Assembly (NCBI RefSeq): GCF_002298975.1
Contig: NZ_DBMV01000044.1
Location: 28,662 to 92,661, forward strand
Origin: Ralstonia sp. UBA689
GTDB taxonomy: Bacteria; Pseudomonadota; Gammaproteobacteria; Burkholderiales; Burkholderiaceae
Direction of reading: 5' to 3'
DNA: 64,000 bases
Under the pieces are notes generated by a model that was not told the DNA's origin, did not search any database, and saw only the letters and a list, made by a program, of their open reading frames with translations. Within the stretch, counting starts at the first letter, position 1; each line of letters opens with the position of its first letter. Shown in pieces: positions 44,519-58,169 of this stretch. A program made the translations under genes and the position numbers.

Positions 44519-45982
44519 TCAGCGCGGCAGTTCCGAATGGCCCATAAGAAACGCGTCGACTGCGCGGGCAGCCTGGCGGCCTTCACGGATGGCCCACACG
44601 ACCAGCGACTGGCCGCGGCGCACGTCGCCGGCAGCAAACACCTTCGGCACGTTGGTGGCGTAGGCGTTTTCGCCTTCGGTGGCGGCGCGGGCATTGTTGC
44701 GCGCATCCTTCGTCACGCCAAAGGCATCCAGCACGCCGCCGACCGGATTGGTAAAGCCCATCGCCAGCAGCACGAGATCGGCCTTGAGCGTGAACTCGCT
44801 ACCTGCCACTTCGGTCATCTTGCCGTCCTTCCACTCCAGGCGCACGGCGGTGAGGCCCGTCACCCGGCCGTTCTCGCCGATGAGCGCCTTGGTGGCAACC
44901 GACCAGTCGCGCTCGCAGCCTTCGTCATGCGAGGACGACGTGCGCAGCTTGATCGGCCAGTACGGCCACACCAGCGGCTTGTTCTCTTCTTCGGGCGGAC
45001 GCGGCAGCAGTTCGAACTGCGTGACCGACGCGGCGCCATGGCGGTTGGACGTGCCAACGCAGTCCGAACCCGTGTCGCCGCCGCCGATCACGATGACGTG
45101 CTTGCCATCTGCGCGGATCGGGTTCGGCGCATCGCCGGCCACTTCCTTGTTCTGCGGGATCAGGAATTCGAGCGCGTAATGCACGCCGTCCAGATCGCGG
45201 CCAGGCACAGGCAGGTCGCGCGGGACTTCCGAACCACCCGTCAGCACGACGGCGTCAAATTGCTTGAGGATGTCGTCCGCGGCGATGGTCTCGCGTGCGT
45301 CGTTGGTGATGCCGGCCGGAACCGTCTTGTCGCCCACCATCACGCCGGTGCGGAACGTCACGCCCTCGGCTTCCATCTGCTGCATGCGGCGGTCGATCTG
45401 CGCCTTCTCCAGCTTGAAGTCAGGGATGCCGTAGCGCAGCAGGCCGCCGATGCGGTCGTTCTTTTCGAACAGCGTCACGTCGTGGCCGGCGCGTGCCAGT
45501 TGCTGCGCAGCGGCCATGCCAGCGGGGCCCGAACCGACCACGGCCACCGTCTTGCCGGTCTTGTGCTTCGGCACCTGCGGCGCCACCCAGCCTTCTTCCC
45601 AAGCCTTGTCGATGATGGCGTGCTCGATCGACTTGATGCCGACCGGGAGTTCATTGATGCCCAGTGTGCAAGCTGCTTCGCACGGCGCCGGGCAGATGCG
45701 GCCCGTGAACTCCGGGAAGTTGTTGGTCGAATGCAGCACCTCGATCGCGGTCTTCCAGTCCTGGCGATACACCAGATCGTTGAAGTCCGGAATGATGTTG
45801 TTGACCGGGCAGCCGTTGTTGCAGAACGGTATGCCGCAGTCCATGCAGCGAGCGCCCTGGATCTTGGCTTCGTTGTCCGCCAGTGCGAACACGAACTCCT
45901 TGTAATGCTTCACGCGCGCTTCGGGCGCTTCGTATGCCTCGTTCTGGCGGGGAAATTCGAGAAAACCGGTCGCCTTGCCCAT
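44519..45982 (-). CDS. gltD: Glutamate synthase small subunit
   Basis: GltD passes electrons from NADPH through FAD and iron-sulfur clusters to the large subunit, which makes glutamate from glutamine and 2-oxoglutarate. The 487-residue protein has the cysteine-rich cluster region (CMDCGIPFCNNGCP, and APCEAACTLG), an FAD-binding GSGPAGMAAAQQLARAG and an NADPH-binding VIGGGDTGSDCVG. I chose the ATG at 45982, with AAGGAC upstream. It follows gltB by 137 bases. Confidence 0.97.
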   Translation of the reverse strand: MGKATGFLEFPRQNEAYEAPEARVKHYKEFVFALADNEAKIQGARCMDCGIPFCNNGCPVNNIIPDFNDLVYRQDWKTAIEVLHSTNNFPEFTGRICPAPCEAACTLGINELPVGIKSIEHAIIDKAWEEGWVAPQVPKHKTGKTVAVVGSGPAGMAAAQQLARAGHDVTLFEKNDRIGGLLRYGIPDFKLEKAQIDRRMQQMEAEGVTFRTGVMVGDKTVPAGITNDARETIAADDILKQFDAVVLTGGSEVPRDLPVPGRDLDGVHYALEFLIPQNKEVAGDAPNPIRADGKHVIVIGGGDTGSDCVGTSNRHGAASVTQFELLPRPPEEENKPLVWPYWPIKLRTSSSHDEGCERDWSVATKALIGENGRVTGLTAVRLEWKDGKMTEVAGSEFTLKADLVLLAMGFTNPVGGVLDAFGVTKDARNNARAATEGENAYATNVPKVFAAGDVRRGQSLVVWAIREGRQAARAVDAFLMGHSELPR

Positions 45983-46119
45983 GGTGTCCTTCCTGGCCCG
46001 ATGCGCCGGCACAGCGTTGCTGCGCAGGCACGTCGAGCCTGTCTTGTGAGGTTGCGTTGTATTCAGTGTCGGCGGTTGGCTAACCACGTGGGATCAGCCA
46101 ACCGCCAAGTGGCTTCGAA

Positions 46120-50868
<4,749 letters not shown>

Positions 50869-51070
50869 GGCGATCTTCCGATGTTGTCGGCACGGCACGC
50901 CGTAGAAGGCCCTCGCAGTGGTGCGGATGCGGTGGGCAAACAAGCAATGGCGCGCCGCACCATAAATGCGGGGTGAAACGACTATAAAAGAGCGTTCCGG
51001 AACAGGCAAAAGTTTTTAAATGGGGTCAGATTAAATTAATAAATGCACGCTCGCAGTGCGGATTTATAAA

Positions 51071-51083
51071 TGGGGACAGATTA
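51071..51083 (+). repeat. RAYT-associated tag, left copy
   Basis: TGGGGACAGATTA, inverted with respect to the copy at 51901-51915. A variant, TGGGGTCAGATTAA, lies 50 bases further left at 51021-51034. Confidence 0.7.
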
Positions 51084-51130
51084 TGTTGGCGCAGATTTCG
51101 ACGCCTGCATGCGCGCGCTGGCGCACTCAG

Positions 51131-51856
51131 CTATTCAATGGCAACGCTGTCCTCCGTCCCCACTTCTGCGGCTGTGCGTGGCGGCCGACCTTTGGGCAGC
51201 GGCGCGACGCGGCGCCCCCCCGTACGGGCCAGCGTAGCCAGAAAGGCCTCGCCTCCGAGCGGCCAACCGCTGTGGACATGCTGCCGGATCTTTGCGAGCT
51301 GATCCGGGCCGAGCCCGTCATTCCAAAGCGCTCTATAGCGCGACTGGCGCTCGAATGGCGTGTTGCCAAGCCGCCAATAGCAATAGTGATCACTTACCCA
51401 TGGAATCGACTGGATGCCGACGTGATGTCGATAGCTGCTCCATCGATCGTCTTCCGGAGTGGCAACCAGACCGGCCCGTACAGCGTTGGACTCTACGTAC
51501 AGCAGCACCGGCAGCACCCACTCGGCCGGGTCCAGCACGGTCGAACGAAAGCGCCCCTCCCACAGCGTGCCGCTGCGGTCGGCCACCGTATTGAAGTACC
51601 GCGTATAGCGCCGCCCCACCGCCTGCAGCGTCCGCGACAGGCTCTCCGCCGCCTTGGGCGTGCCCACCAAGTGCACGTGATTCGGCATCAATGAGAATGC
51701 GTGGATGGCGAAGTCATGCTCGCGCGCAGCCATGCGCAGTGTGTCGAGGTAAAAGGCGTAGTCATCATCCGTGCGGAAGACCGCCTGCCGATTGTTGCCG
51801 CGCTGCAACACGTGCACAGGGACATCGACGGGGCTGAGGCGAGGCAGACGGGCCAT
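51131..51856 (-). CDS. REP-associated tyrosine transposase (IS200-like, Y1 family)
   Basis: RAYT proteins are single-strand HUH nucleases related to IS200/IS605 transposases and often tied to short palindromic repeats. The 241-residue protein has the metal-binding HUH motif (MPNHVHLV) and the region with the likely catalytic Tyr (TLQAVGRRYTRYFN). Family blocks VPVHVLQRGNNRQAVF, GTLWEGRFRS and YVESNAVRAGLV are also present. I chose the ATG at 51856 (MARLPRLSP), where the family usually starts. The long polar C-terminus after about residue 190 is variable in the family. The gene appears intact. Confidence 0.92.
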   Translation of the reverse strand: MARLPRLSPVDVPVHVLQRGNNRQAVFRTDDDYAFYLDTLRMAAREHDFAIHAFSLMPNHVHLVGTPKAAESLSRTLQAVGRRYTRYFNTVADRSGTLWEGRFRSTVLDPAEWVLPVLLYVESNAVRAGLVATPEDDRWSSYRHHVGIQSIPWVSDHYCYWRLGNTPFERQSRYRALWNDGLGPDQLAKIRQHVHSGWPLGGEAFLATLARTGGRRVAPLPKGRPPRTAAEVGTEDSVAIE

Positions 51857-51900
51857 GGTGAAAAACAGGCAAGGAAAGCGCTCATCGTAGCGCGCCCCGA

Positions 51901-51915
51901 TTAAATCTGTCCCCA
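51901..51915 (-). repeat. RAYT-associated tag, right copy
   Basis: On the minus strand TGGGGACAGATTTAA, 45 bases upstream of the transposase start codon. Confidence 0.7.
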
Positions 51916-52127
51916 ATTTTTCGTGCAGCAAACGGTTGCGTGTCGGCTGTCGCCGGAGCGCAACGGGCATCGCCCTCGTTCCCCGCCGGATTTGCCTGAT
52001 GTCAAACCGCGACGTGCTCGGCGCAAACGCGCGGTTGCCAACTTGATCCCGCGCAAATCGGCCGACGCCCCTTGCCGCGAGACTGATTCCCATCACATCA
52101 ACGAGACGAGATCAAAGGGAGCGATTC

Positions 52128-52802
52128 ATGGCTTTTGTACGCCTAGCCGCCGCAGCCGCAATGACCGGGGCTCTTGCCGCCAGCTTCAGCCCGGCCGCCT
52201 TCGCGCAGAGCACCGATCTGCCGCCGGCCACCGGTAATTGGATGGTGCGCCTGCGCGCAGTCAACCTGACTGCAGCCAACAAGTCCGACGCGGTACCCGC
52301 GCTGGCCATTCCGGCCGATGCTATCCAGATCAACAACAAAGCATTTCCTGAGCTGGATATCTCGTACTTCTTCACGCCGAACATCGCGACCGAGCTGATC
52401 CTGACCTACCCGCAGCAACAAGACGTGACAGTGATGCAAAGCGCGCTGGGCGGCCCGACCAAGATCGGCAGCTTCCGCCATCTGCCGCCGATCCTCACGC
52501 TGCAATACCACTTCACTCCGGAATCGCGCTTCAAGCCGTACGTGGGCGCCGGCATCAACTACACACGCATCTCCAATGTGGACTTGCAGGTGCCGGGCGT
52601 CGGCTCGCTGGATCTTTCCAAGAACAGCTTCGGCCCCGCGCTGCAAATCGGCTTCGACTACCGCCTGACCGACCACGTCTATTTCAACATGGACCTGAAA
52701 AAGACCTGGATCAGCGCGGACGTGAAGATGGGTGGCCAGACCATCAGCAAGGTCAAGGTCGACCCGTGGCTGCTGGGTATCGGCTTAGGTTACCGCTTCT
52801 GA
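52128..52802 (+). CDS. ompW: OmpW-family outer-membrane protein
   Basis: OmpW proteins are eight-stranded barrels that form a narrow hydrophobic channel in the outer membrane. The 224-residue precursor has a signal peptide (MTGALAASFSPAAFA before QSTDLPP) and the family features NWMVRLRAVNLT, PELDISYFFTPNIATELILT and YVGAGINYTRIS. It ends with a C-terminal aromatic, GLGYRF. GGGAG lies eight bases before the ATG. It is a single-gene unit with its own terminator and sits back to back with the RAYT unit. Confidence 0.93.
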   Translation: MAFVRLAAAAAMTGALAASFSPAAFAQSTDLPPATGNWMVRLRAVNLTAANKSDAVPALAIPADAIQINNKAFPELDISYFFTPNIATELILTYPQQQDVTVMQSALGGPTKIGSFRHLPPILTLQYHFTPESRFKPYVGAGINYTRISNVDLQVPGVGSLDLSKNSFGPALQIGFDYRLTDHVYFNMDLKKTWISADVKMGGQTISKVKVDPWLLGIGLGYRF

Positions 52803-52904
52803 GGGAGACGATCAGCGAACAAACCTTCTTCTGATCGACTTTTCCGACGTGCCGCAGGGGTCGTCGACGGCGGGGGCGCTCGTCGACGGTGGTTGGCGCG
52901 TTCG

Positions 52905-52940
52905 GCCCGGCATGCGTTGGGGCGGCCGGGCATTTTTTTT
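52905..52940 (+). terminator. Rho-independent terminator of ompW
   Basis: GCCCGGC, a 13-base loop, GCCGGGC followed by eight T residues, about 100 bases after the ompW stop. Confidence 0.8.
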
Positions 52941-53014
52941 GGGCGCGCACTTTTTGCGCGGCGCCGGATCAAGGCGCGCAGCGCGTCAAGCCGGTCAAGC
53001 GCGCCCGTTCCCGC

Positions 53015-54181
53015 TCAGACCACATCCACCGCAAAGATGCGGCGGTGCTCCTTGATGGCGTAGCGGTCCGTCATGCCGGCGATGTAGTGCGCGATCCAGC
53101 GCGGCTGCTCTTCGGGGTTGACCTTGGCCTGGTACTGCGGCGGCAGCAAGCGCGGATCCTCAAGGAACGCACGGAACAGGTCGTCGATGATGCGGCGTGC
53201 CTTTGCGGCCATGCGCATCACGAGATAGTGGCGATAGAGCTCGTCGAACAGGAAGCGCTTGAGCACGCGCGCCTCTTCGCGCATCGGCGCAGAGAAGGCG
53301 ACCAGCGCGGACGCCGCGCGCACCTCGTCGACGCTCTGCGGCGCAACCTCCGCGATGCCGGCGCGCGTGGTAGCGATCAGGTCGACGATCAGCGCGTTGA
53401 TGATGCGGCGGATGGTCTCGTTGATGAGACGCCGGCCACCCACATCGGGAAACGCGGCCTCGGCCTCACGACGGTGGATGGCCCACAGCGGCACGTCTTC
53501 CAACTGCTCCAGTGTAATGAGGCCAGAGCGCAGGCCATCGTCGATGTCATGGTTGTTGTAGGCGACCTCATCAGCCAGGTTGGCGAGCTGCGCTTCCAGC
53601 GACGGCTGCTGCCCTTCGAGAAAGCGTCGCCCCAGGTCGCCCAACGCGGCGGCGTTGTTGCGCGAGCAATGCTTGAGGATGCCCTCGCGCGTCTCGAACG
53701 TGAGGTTCAGGCCGTCGAAACCGCCGTAGCGCTCTTCCAGCCGGTCGACCACCAGCAGGCTCTGCAGGTTGTGTTCGAAGCCGCCGTACGGTTTCATGCA
53801 GTCGTTGAGCGCGTCCTGCCCGGCGTGGCCGAACGGCGTGTGGCCCAGGTCGTGCGCGAGCGAAATCGCCTCGACCAGGTCTTCGTTCAGCCGCAGGCTG
53901 CGCGCAATCGAGCGGGCGATCTGCGCGACCTCCAGGCTGTGCGTCAGGCGCGTGCGGAACAGGTCGCCCTCGTGGTTCACGAAGACCTGCGTCTTGTATT
54001 CGAGCCGGCGGAAGGCAGTGCTGTGGATGATGCGGTCGCGGTCGCGCTGGAATTCGGTGCGCGAGGTGGACGGCGGCTCGGCATGCACGCGGCCGCGCGT
54101 CAGTGCCGCGTGCGCGGCGTACGGTGCGAGGTGGCCCTCAAGATCGAACGGCGCAGGCGGCAAATCGAGTCGATCGTTCAT
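53015..54181 (-). CDS. dgt: Deoxyguanosinetriphosphate triphosphohydrolase-like protein
   Basis: Dgt-like HD enzymes cleave dNTPs to nucleoside and triphosphate and can adjust nucleotide pools. The 388-residue protein has the HD core: RLTHSLEVAQIARSIAR for the first His, and AISLAHDLGHTPFGHAG for the His-Asp pair. NEVAYNNHD-type DEVAYNNHDIDDG follows further on. It belongs to the type common in beta-proteobacteria, shorter than E. coli Dgt. It lies 19 bases after aroB in the aroK-aroB-dgt group. Confidence 0.94.
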   Translation of the reverse strand: MNDRLDLPPAPFDLEGHLAPYAAHAALTRGRVHAEPPSTSRTEFQRDRDRIIHSTAFRRLEYKTQVFVNHEGDLFRTRLTHSLEVAQIARSIARSLRLNEDLVEAISLAHDLGHTPFGHAGQDALNDCMKPYGGFEHNLQSLLVVDRLEERYGGFDGLNLTFETREGILKHCSRNNAAALGDLGRRFLEGQQPSLEAQLANLADEVAYNNHDIDDGLRSGLITLEQLEDVPLWAIHRREAEAAFPDVGGRRLINETIRRIINALIVDLIATTRAGIAEVAPQSVDEVRAASALVAFSAPMREEARVLKRFLFDELYRHYLVMRMAAKARRIIDDLFRAFLEDPRLLPPQYQAKVNPEEQPRWIAHYIAGMTDRYAIKEHRRIFAVDVV

Positions 54182-54200
54182 CGGGCCATCTCGTCTGACA

Positions 54201-55307
54201 TCAGGCGACGGGCGCCTCGGTGGGTGGGCGCAGCACCGCGTGCTGCAAGGTGGCGCGCAGGTCGGCGTCGGGCACGGTGGTCACAAAGGCCTTGCCCAGC
54301 TTGCGCAGCAGCACGAACTTGATCTCGCCGGCCTCGGCCTTCTTGTCGACGCGCATCAGGTCGATGAAGCGCTCGACCCCCAAGTCTGGCGCCACCGTCG
54401 GCAAGTTGGCCGCACGCGTGAGCGCGGTGATGCGGTTGCGCGTATCGATGTCGATGAAGCCCAGGCGATGCGACAGGTCTGCTGCCATCACCATGCCGCA
54501 GCCGACGGCCTCGCCATGCAGCCATTCGCCGTAGCCCAGGCCCGCCTCGATGGCGTGACCGAAGGTGTGGCCGAAATTTAGGATGGCACGCAGGCCGGAT
54601 TCGCGCTCGTCCTGCGCCACGACCGATGCCTTGATGCGCACCGAACCGCGCACGGCTTCGGCCATCAATTCCGTATCGCAGGCGTTGAGGCCAGCGATGT
54701 GCTGTTCGATCCAGGCAAAGTAATCAGCATCGGCAATCGCGCCGTGCTTGATGACCTCGGCCATGCCGGCAGCCAGTTCGCGGGCCGGCAATGTGCCCAG
54801 CGTGTCGATGTCGGCCAGCACCGCCTGCGGCTGGTGAAACGCGCCGATCATGTTCTTGCCCAGCGGGTGGTTGATGCCCGTCTTGCCGCCCACCGATGAA
54901 TCGACTTGCGAGAGCAACGTCGTCGGCACCTGGATGAACGGCACGCCGCGCATGTAGCAGGCGGCCGCAAAACCCGTCATGTCGCCAATCACGCCGCCGC
55001 CCAGGGCGATAAGCGTGGTCTTGCGATCCGCCCCCGAAGCGAGCAGCGCGTCGAAGATACGGTTGAGCGTCTCCCACTTCTTGAACGATTCGCCATCGGG
55101 CAGCACGACCGTATCGACGGCCTTGCCGAGTGAACGGACGGCAGATTCGACCTTGGCAGCGTAGAGCGGCGCGACGGTCTCGTTGGTGACGATCACGGCA
55201 CGCGCGCCGCGAATGTGAGGGGCAAACAGCGCAGCCTGGGCGATCAGCCCCGACCCGATGTGGATCGGATAAGAGCGTTCGCCCAGGTCGACATCGACGG
55301 TAATCAT
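54201..55307 (-). CDS. aroB: 3-dehydroquinate synthase
   Basis: AroB cyclises DAHP to 3-dehydroquinate, the second step of the shikimate pathway. The 368-residue NAD- and zinc-dependent enzyme shows ALGGGVIGDMTGFAA, TTLLSQVDSSVGGKTGIN, the zinc-site ELAAGMAEVIKHGAI and LNFGHTFGHAIE. Its start overlaps the aroK stop by four bases (ATGA). It is the standard aroKB pair. Confidence 0.97.
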   Translation of the reverse strand: MITVDVDLGERSYPIHIGSGLIAQAALFAPHIRGARAVIVTNETVAPLYAAKVESAVRSLGKAVDTVVLPDGESFKKWETLNRIFDALLASGADRKTTLIALGGGVIGDMTGFAAACYMRGVPFIQVPTTLLSQVDSSVGGKTGINHPLGKNMIGAFHQPQAVLADIDTLGTLPARELAAGMAEVIKHGAIADADYFAWIEQHIAGLNACDTELMAEAVRGSVRIKASVVAQDERESGLRAILNFGHTFGHAIEAGLGYGEWLHGEAVGCGMVMAADLSHRLGFIDIDTRNRITALTRAANLPTVAPDLGVERFIDLMRVDKKAEAGEIKFVLLRKLGKAFVTTVPDADLRATLQHAVLRPPTEAPVA

Positions 55308-55876
55308 GACTGGCGGGAGACTTGCGAGGAGGTAGTGGAACTCGCGGGCGGCGCCACAATGCCAGCCACTTCGAGTTGCATCAGCACCATATTAACAAGC
55401 TGGGCGACGGTGGGCTTGCCGGTTTCAATGACAAAGTGCGCCACCTCGCGGTATAGCGGATCGCGGACCGCCAGCAGTTCTTCAAGCTTGGCGCGCGGGT
55501 TTTCCGTCTGCAGCAGCGGCCGGTTCTTGTCGTGGCGTGTGCGCAGATACAGGTCGTGCGAATTGGCGCGCAGATAGATCACGGTACCGCGCTCGCGCAG
55601 GAAGGCGCGGTTCTCGGGCCGCAGCACGGCGCCGCCGCCGGTGGCCACAACCACGCCCTTGCGTGAGGTGAGCTCGTCGATCACGTGGGTCTCGCGGTCG
55701 CGGAAACCCGTCTCGCCCTCGAGCTCGAAGATGACCGGCACGCGCACGCCGCAGCGCGCCTCGATCTCATGATCGGAATCGAAGAACGGCAGATCAAGCC
55801 GGCGAGCGACCGCCCGGCCAACCGTGGTCTTGCCCGCGCCCATCAGGCCGACGAAAAAAACGTTGGAAACAGACAA
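55304..55876 (-). CDS. aroK: Shikimate kinase
   Basis: AroK phosphorylates shikimate at the 3-hydroxyl. The 190-residue protein has the P-loop GLMGAGKTTVGR, the shikimate-binding DSDHEIE and GETGFRDRE, and GGGAV. The only in-frame start before the P-loop region is a TTG at 55876, with a TGA five codons upstream and no visible ribosome site, so the start is less certain than the gene. About 20 C-terminal residues rich in Ser and Thr extend beyond the usual fold. Confidence 0.94.
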   Translation of the reverse strand: MSVSNVFFVGLMGAGKTTVGRAVARRLDLPFFDSDHEIEARCGVRVPVIFELEGETGFRDRETHVIDELTSRKGVVVATGGGAVLRPENRAFLRERGTVIYLRANSHDLYLRTRHDKNRPLLQTENPRAKLEELLAVRDPLYREVAHFVIETGKPTVAQLVNMVLMQLEVAGIVAPPASSTTSSQVSRQS

Positions 55877-55955
55877 AATCGCGTGAAATCAGAAAGTTAG
55901 GTCCGATTGTAGTGGCTTTTGCCCTTCGCCCCGCACAAACCTGGCCGCAGGACAC

Positions 55956-55992
55956 AAAAAAGCCCGGCACTCCGTTGAAGGAGTGCCGGGCT
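55956..55992 (-). terminator. Rho-independent terminator of the pil operon
   Basis: Minus strand AGCCCGGCACTCC, loop TTCAAC, GGAGTGCCGGGCT followed by TTTTT, shortly after the pilQ stop and before aroK. Confidence 0.93.
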
Positions 55993-56018
55993 TGCGGATG
56001 ACAACTCCGCGCAGCCGA

Positions 56019-58169
56019 TTACTTCAGCGACAGCTGGTCGGACAGCACGCGCGGCGTCAGGAACACCAGCAGTTCGGTGCGGTTGTTGATCTTTGCGGTG
56101 CTCTTGAACAGGTTGCCCACCACCGGGATGTCTCCCAGTAGCGGCACCTTGCTGACGTTGGTCTGCTCAGTCTGCGTGAAGATCCCGCCGATCACGACTG
56201 TGCCGCCGTTCTCGACCAGCACCTGTGTCTGCACGTGCTTGGTGTTAATGGCAAGACCGCCTGGGGTTATATCGCCGGGGCTGTCCTTGTTGACATCCAC
56301 ATCCAGGAAGATGTTGCCGTCCGGCGTAATTTTTGGCGTCACTTCCAGCTTCAGATTGGCTTTCTTGAACGACACCGAGGTCGCGCCAGACGAGGTCGCC
56401 TGCTGGTACGGGATCTCAGTACCCTGTTCGATCAGCGCTTTAACATTGTCCGCTGTAACGACACGCGGGCTGGAGACGATCTTGCCGAGGCCATCGGCTT
56501 CGAGCGCGGACAACTCCAACGCCAAGAAGCGGCCGGCGCCCGCGTTGAACAAGCTCACTGCCACACTGGCAGGGCTGACGCCGCCAAGGGTACCTGCCGG
56601 GAAGCTGATCGCCGGGCTGTTGTCCGACGTTGCCCCCGGCAACACATTGGGATATGTGTTGCTGATGCTCGCGCCGTTGTTCTTCGCGGTAAAGCCCAGC
56701 TTGGCACCCAAGTTACGGCTGAACGTGTCATTAGCCTCAACGATGCGCGCCTCGATCATCACCTGGCGGACCGGGATGTCGATCTTCTGGATGAAGGACT
56801 GCACTTCTTCCAGCTTGCTCGGGACATCCGAAACGAACAGTTGGTTGGTTCGGGCATCCGACGTCAGCGAACCGCGCTTGGACAGGATGCGCGAAGGGGT
56901 ACCGCCAGCAGCGCCCGCGCCGCCGGTCGCACCTGTACCCAGCAGCATGTTGCGCACGTCATCGGCGCGTTGATAGTTCAGGCGAAACACCTGGCTGCGC
57001 AGCGGCTCCAGCTCAGTCACCTGCTGTTGCGATTCCAACTCGGCCTTCTCTTTCGTGGCCAGCTCATTGCGCGGCGCTACCCACAGCACGTTGCCATTGC
57101 GGCGCGAGGCTAGCCCCTTGGAGTCCAGCACGATCTGCAGCGCCTGATCCCACGGCACGTCCTTCAGACGCAGCGAGAGGGTGCCCGTCACGCTGTCGCT
57201 GGTGACGATGTTCAGGTTGGTGAAATCGGCAAACACCTGCAGCAGCGAGCGCACGTCGATGTTCTGGAAGTTCAGCGACAAGCGCTCGCCACGGTAACCC
57301 GGGCCAGAGATCAGCTTGTTCGGGTCTTCCTTGGTCGGGCGCACTTCCACCACGAACTGCGTGTCGGTCTGGTACGAGCTGTACTGCCAGTTGCCACGCG
57401 GCTCGATGATCAGACGGGCGCCAGTGCCGTTGTCGGTGGCGCGCACAGACTGCACGGGCGTACCGAAGTCGCTGACGTCATAGCGGCGACGCAGCGATTG
57501 CGGCAACGTCGCGCCGACGAAATCGACCACCAGGTTCTGACCTTGCTGGGCGATGTTGATGGCGGAGTTGGCCGTCGACAGGTCGACCACCACGCGGCCG
57601 GCAAGGTCGTCACCACGGCGGAAGTCAACATTGCGCACAGCCGGGCGCTCGGCACCGGCCACCGGCGTCGGCGCAGCAAACGTCGGCGCGGCCACGGCAG
57701 CCGCGACAGGCGCCGGCTCCAGTGTCAGCACATACTGGTTACCGCGCACTTCCGACTTGTACTTCGTCTGGCGCGCCAGATCGAGCACGACGCGGGTGCG
57801 ATCGCCGATCTGCACGACATTGGCGTTACGCAGCAACTTGCCGCCGTACTGGTAATTGGCGCGGCCCTGGGCAAAGCCCGTGCCGAAGAAATCGATGGCG
57901 ATGCGCGCAGGCTGCTGCGTGCTGAATTCCACCGGCTTCTGTGCGGGCGCATTCTTCAGCGTCACCGTTACGACGGTGGATTCGCCGGCCGTGGCCTGCT
58001 CCACCTTCTCGATGGTATTGCCGGAAGCAGCGGCCGGCGCGCTTGCCGCCTGCTGGGCGACGGCCTGACCTGCCACCATGAACATGCACAGCGAGAGCCA
58101 TGCGACCGCGCCCCCCCGGGCCACTCGGGCTGCCTGGGCCAGGCCGCCCTTCACGAGACGCATCGTCAT
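56019..58169 (-). CDS. pilQ: Type IV pilus secretin PilQ
   Basis: PilQ forms the outer-membrane gate through which the pilus passes. The 716-residue precursor has a signal peptide (ending VAGQAVA before QQ), two N-terminal AMIN-type regions (about 50-270), a secretin/TonB short N domain (LNFQNIDVRSLLQVFADFTN) and N domains. The C-terminal secretin barrel follows (RVVTADNVKALIEQGTEIPY; VPLLGDIPVVGNLFKS; ELLVFLTPRVL). The ATG at 58169 overlaps the pilP stop (ATGA) and has AGGAGGG upstream. It is the last gene of pilMNOPQ. Confidence 0.96.
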   Translation of the reverse strand: MTMRLVKGGLAQAARVARGGAVAWLSLCMFMVAGQAVAQQAASAPAAASGNTIEKVEQATAGESTVVTVTLKNAPAQKPVEFSTQQPARIAIDFFGTGFAQGRANYQYGGKLLRNANVVQIGDRTRVVLDLARQTKYKSEVRGNQYVLTLEPAPVAAAVAAPTFAAPTPVAGAERPAVRNVDFRRGDDLAGRVVVDLSTANSAINIAQQGQNLVVDFVGATLPQSLRRRYDVSDFGTPVQSVRATDNGTGARLIIEPRGNWQYSSYQTDTQFVVEVRPTKEDPNKLISGPGYRGERLSLNFQNIDVRSLLQVFADFTNLNIVTSDSVTGTLSLRLKDVPWDQALQIVLDSKGLASRRNGNVLWVAPRNELATKEKAELESQQQVTELEPLRSQVFRLNYQRADDVRNMLLGTGATGGAGAAGGTPSRILSKRGSLTSDARTNQLFVSDVPSKLEEVQSFIQKIDIPVRQVMIEARIVEANDTFSRNLGAKLGFTAKNNGASISNTYPNVLPGATSDNSPAISFPAGTLGGVSPASVAVSLFNAGAGRFLALELSALEADGLGKIVSSPRVVTADNVKALIEQGTEIPYQQATSSGATSVSFKKANLKLEVTPKITPDGNIFLDVDVNKDSPGDITPGGLAINTKHVQTQVLVENGGTVVIGGIFTQTEQTNVSKVPLLGDIPVVGNLFKSTAKINNRTELLVFLTPRVLSDQLSLK

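Larger units (their letters stand above)
51021..51915 (-). mobile_element. RAYT-type transposase unit with inverted TGGGGACAGATT tags
   Basis: A transposase gene is flanked by short tags: TGGGGTCAGATTAA at 51021-51034, TGGGGACAGATTA at 51071-51083, and the inverted copy TTAAATCTGTCCCCA at 51901-51915. Such tags are commonly seen beside IS200-like REP-associated transposases. The unit separates gltB from ompW. The exact ends are not certain, and no target duplication is expected for this enzyme class. Confidence 0.7.

Noticed and set aside
51056..51694. A 212-codon plus-strand frame over the RAYT gene
   Set aside because: It is antisense to the transposase, which carries an intact HUH motif and family blocks.
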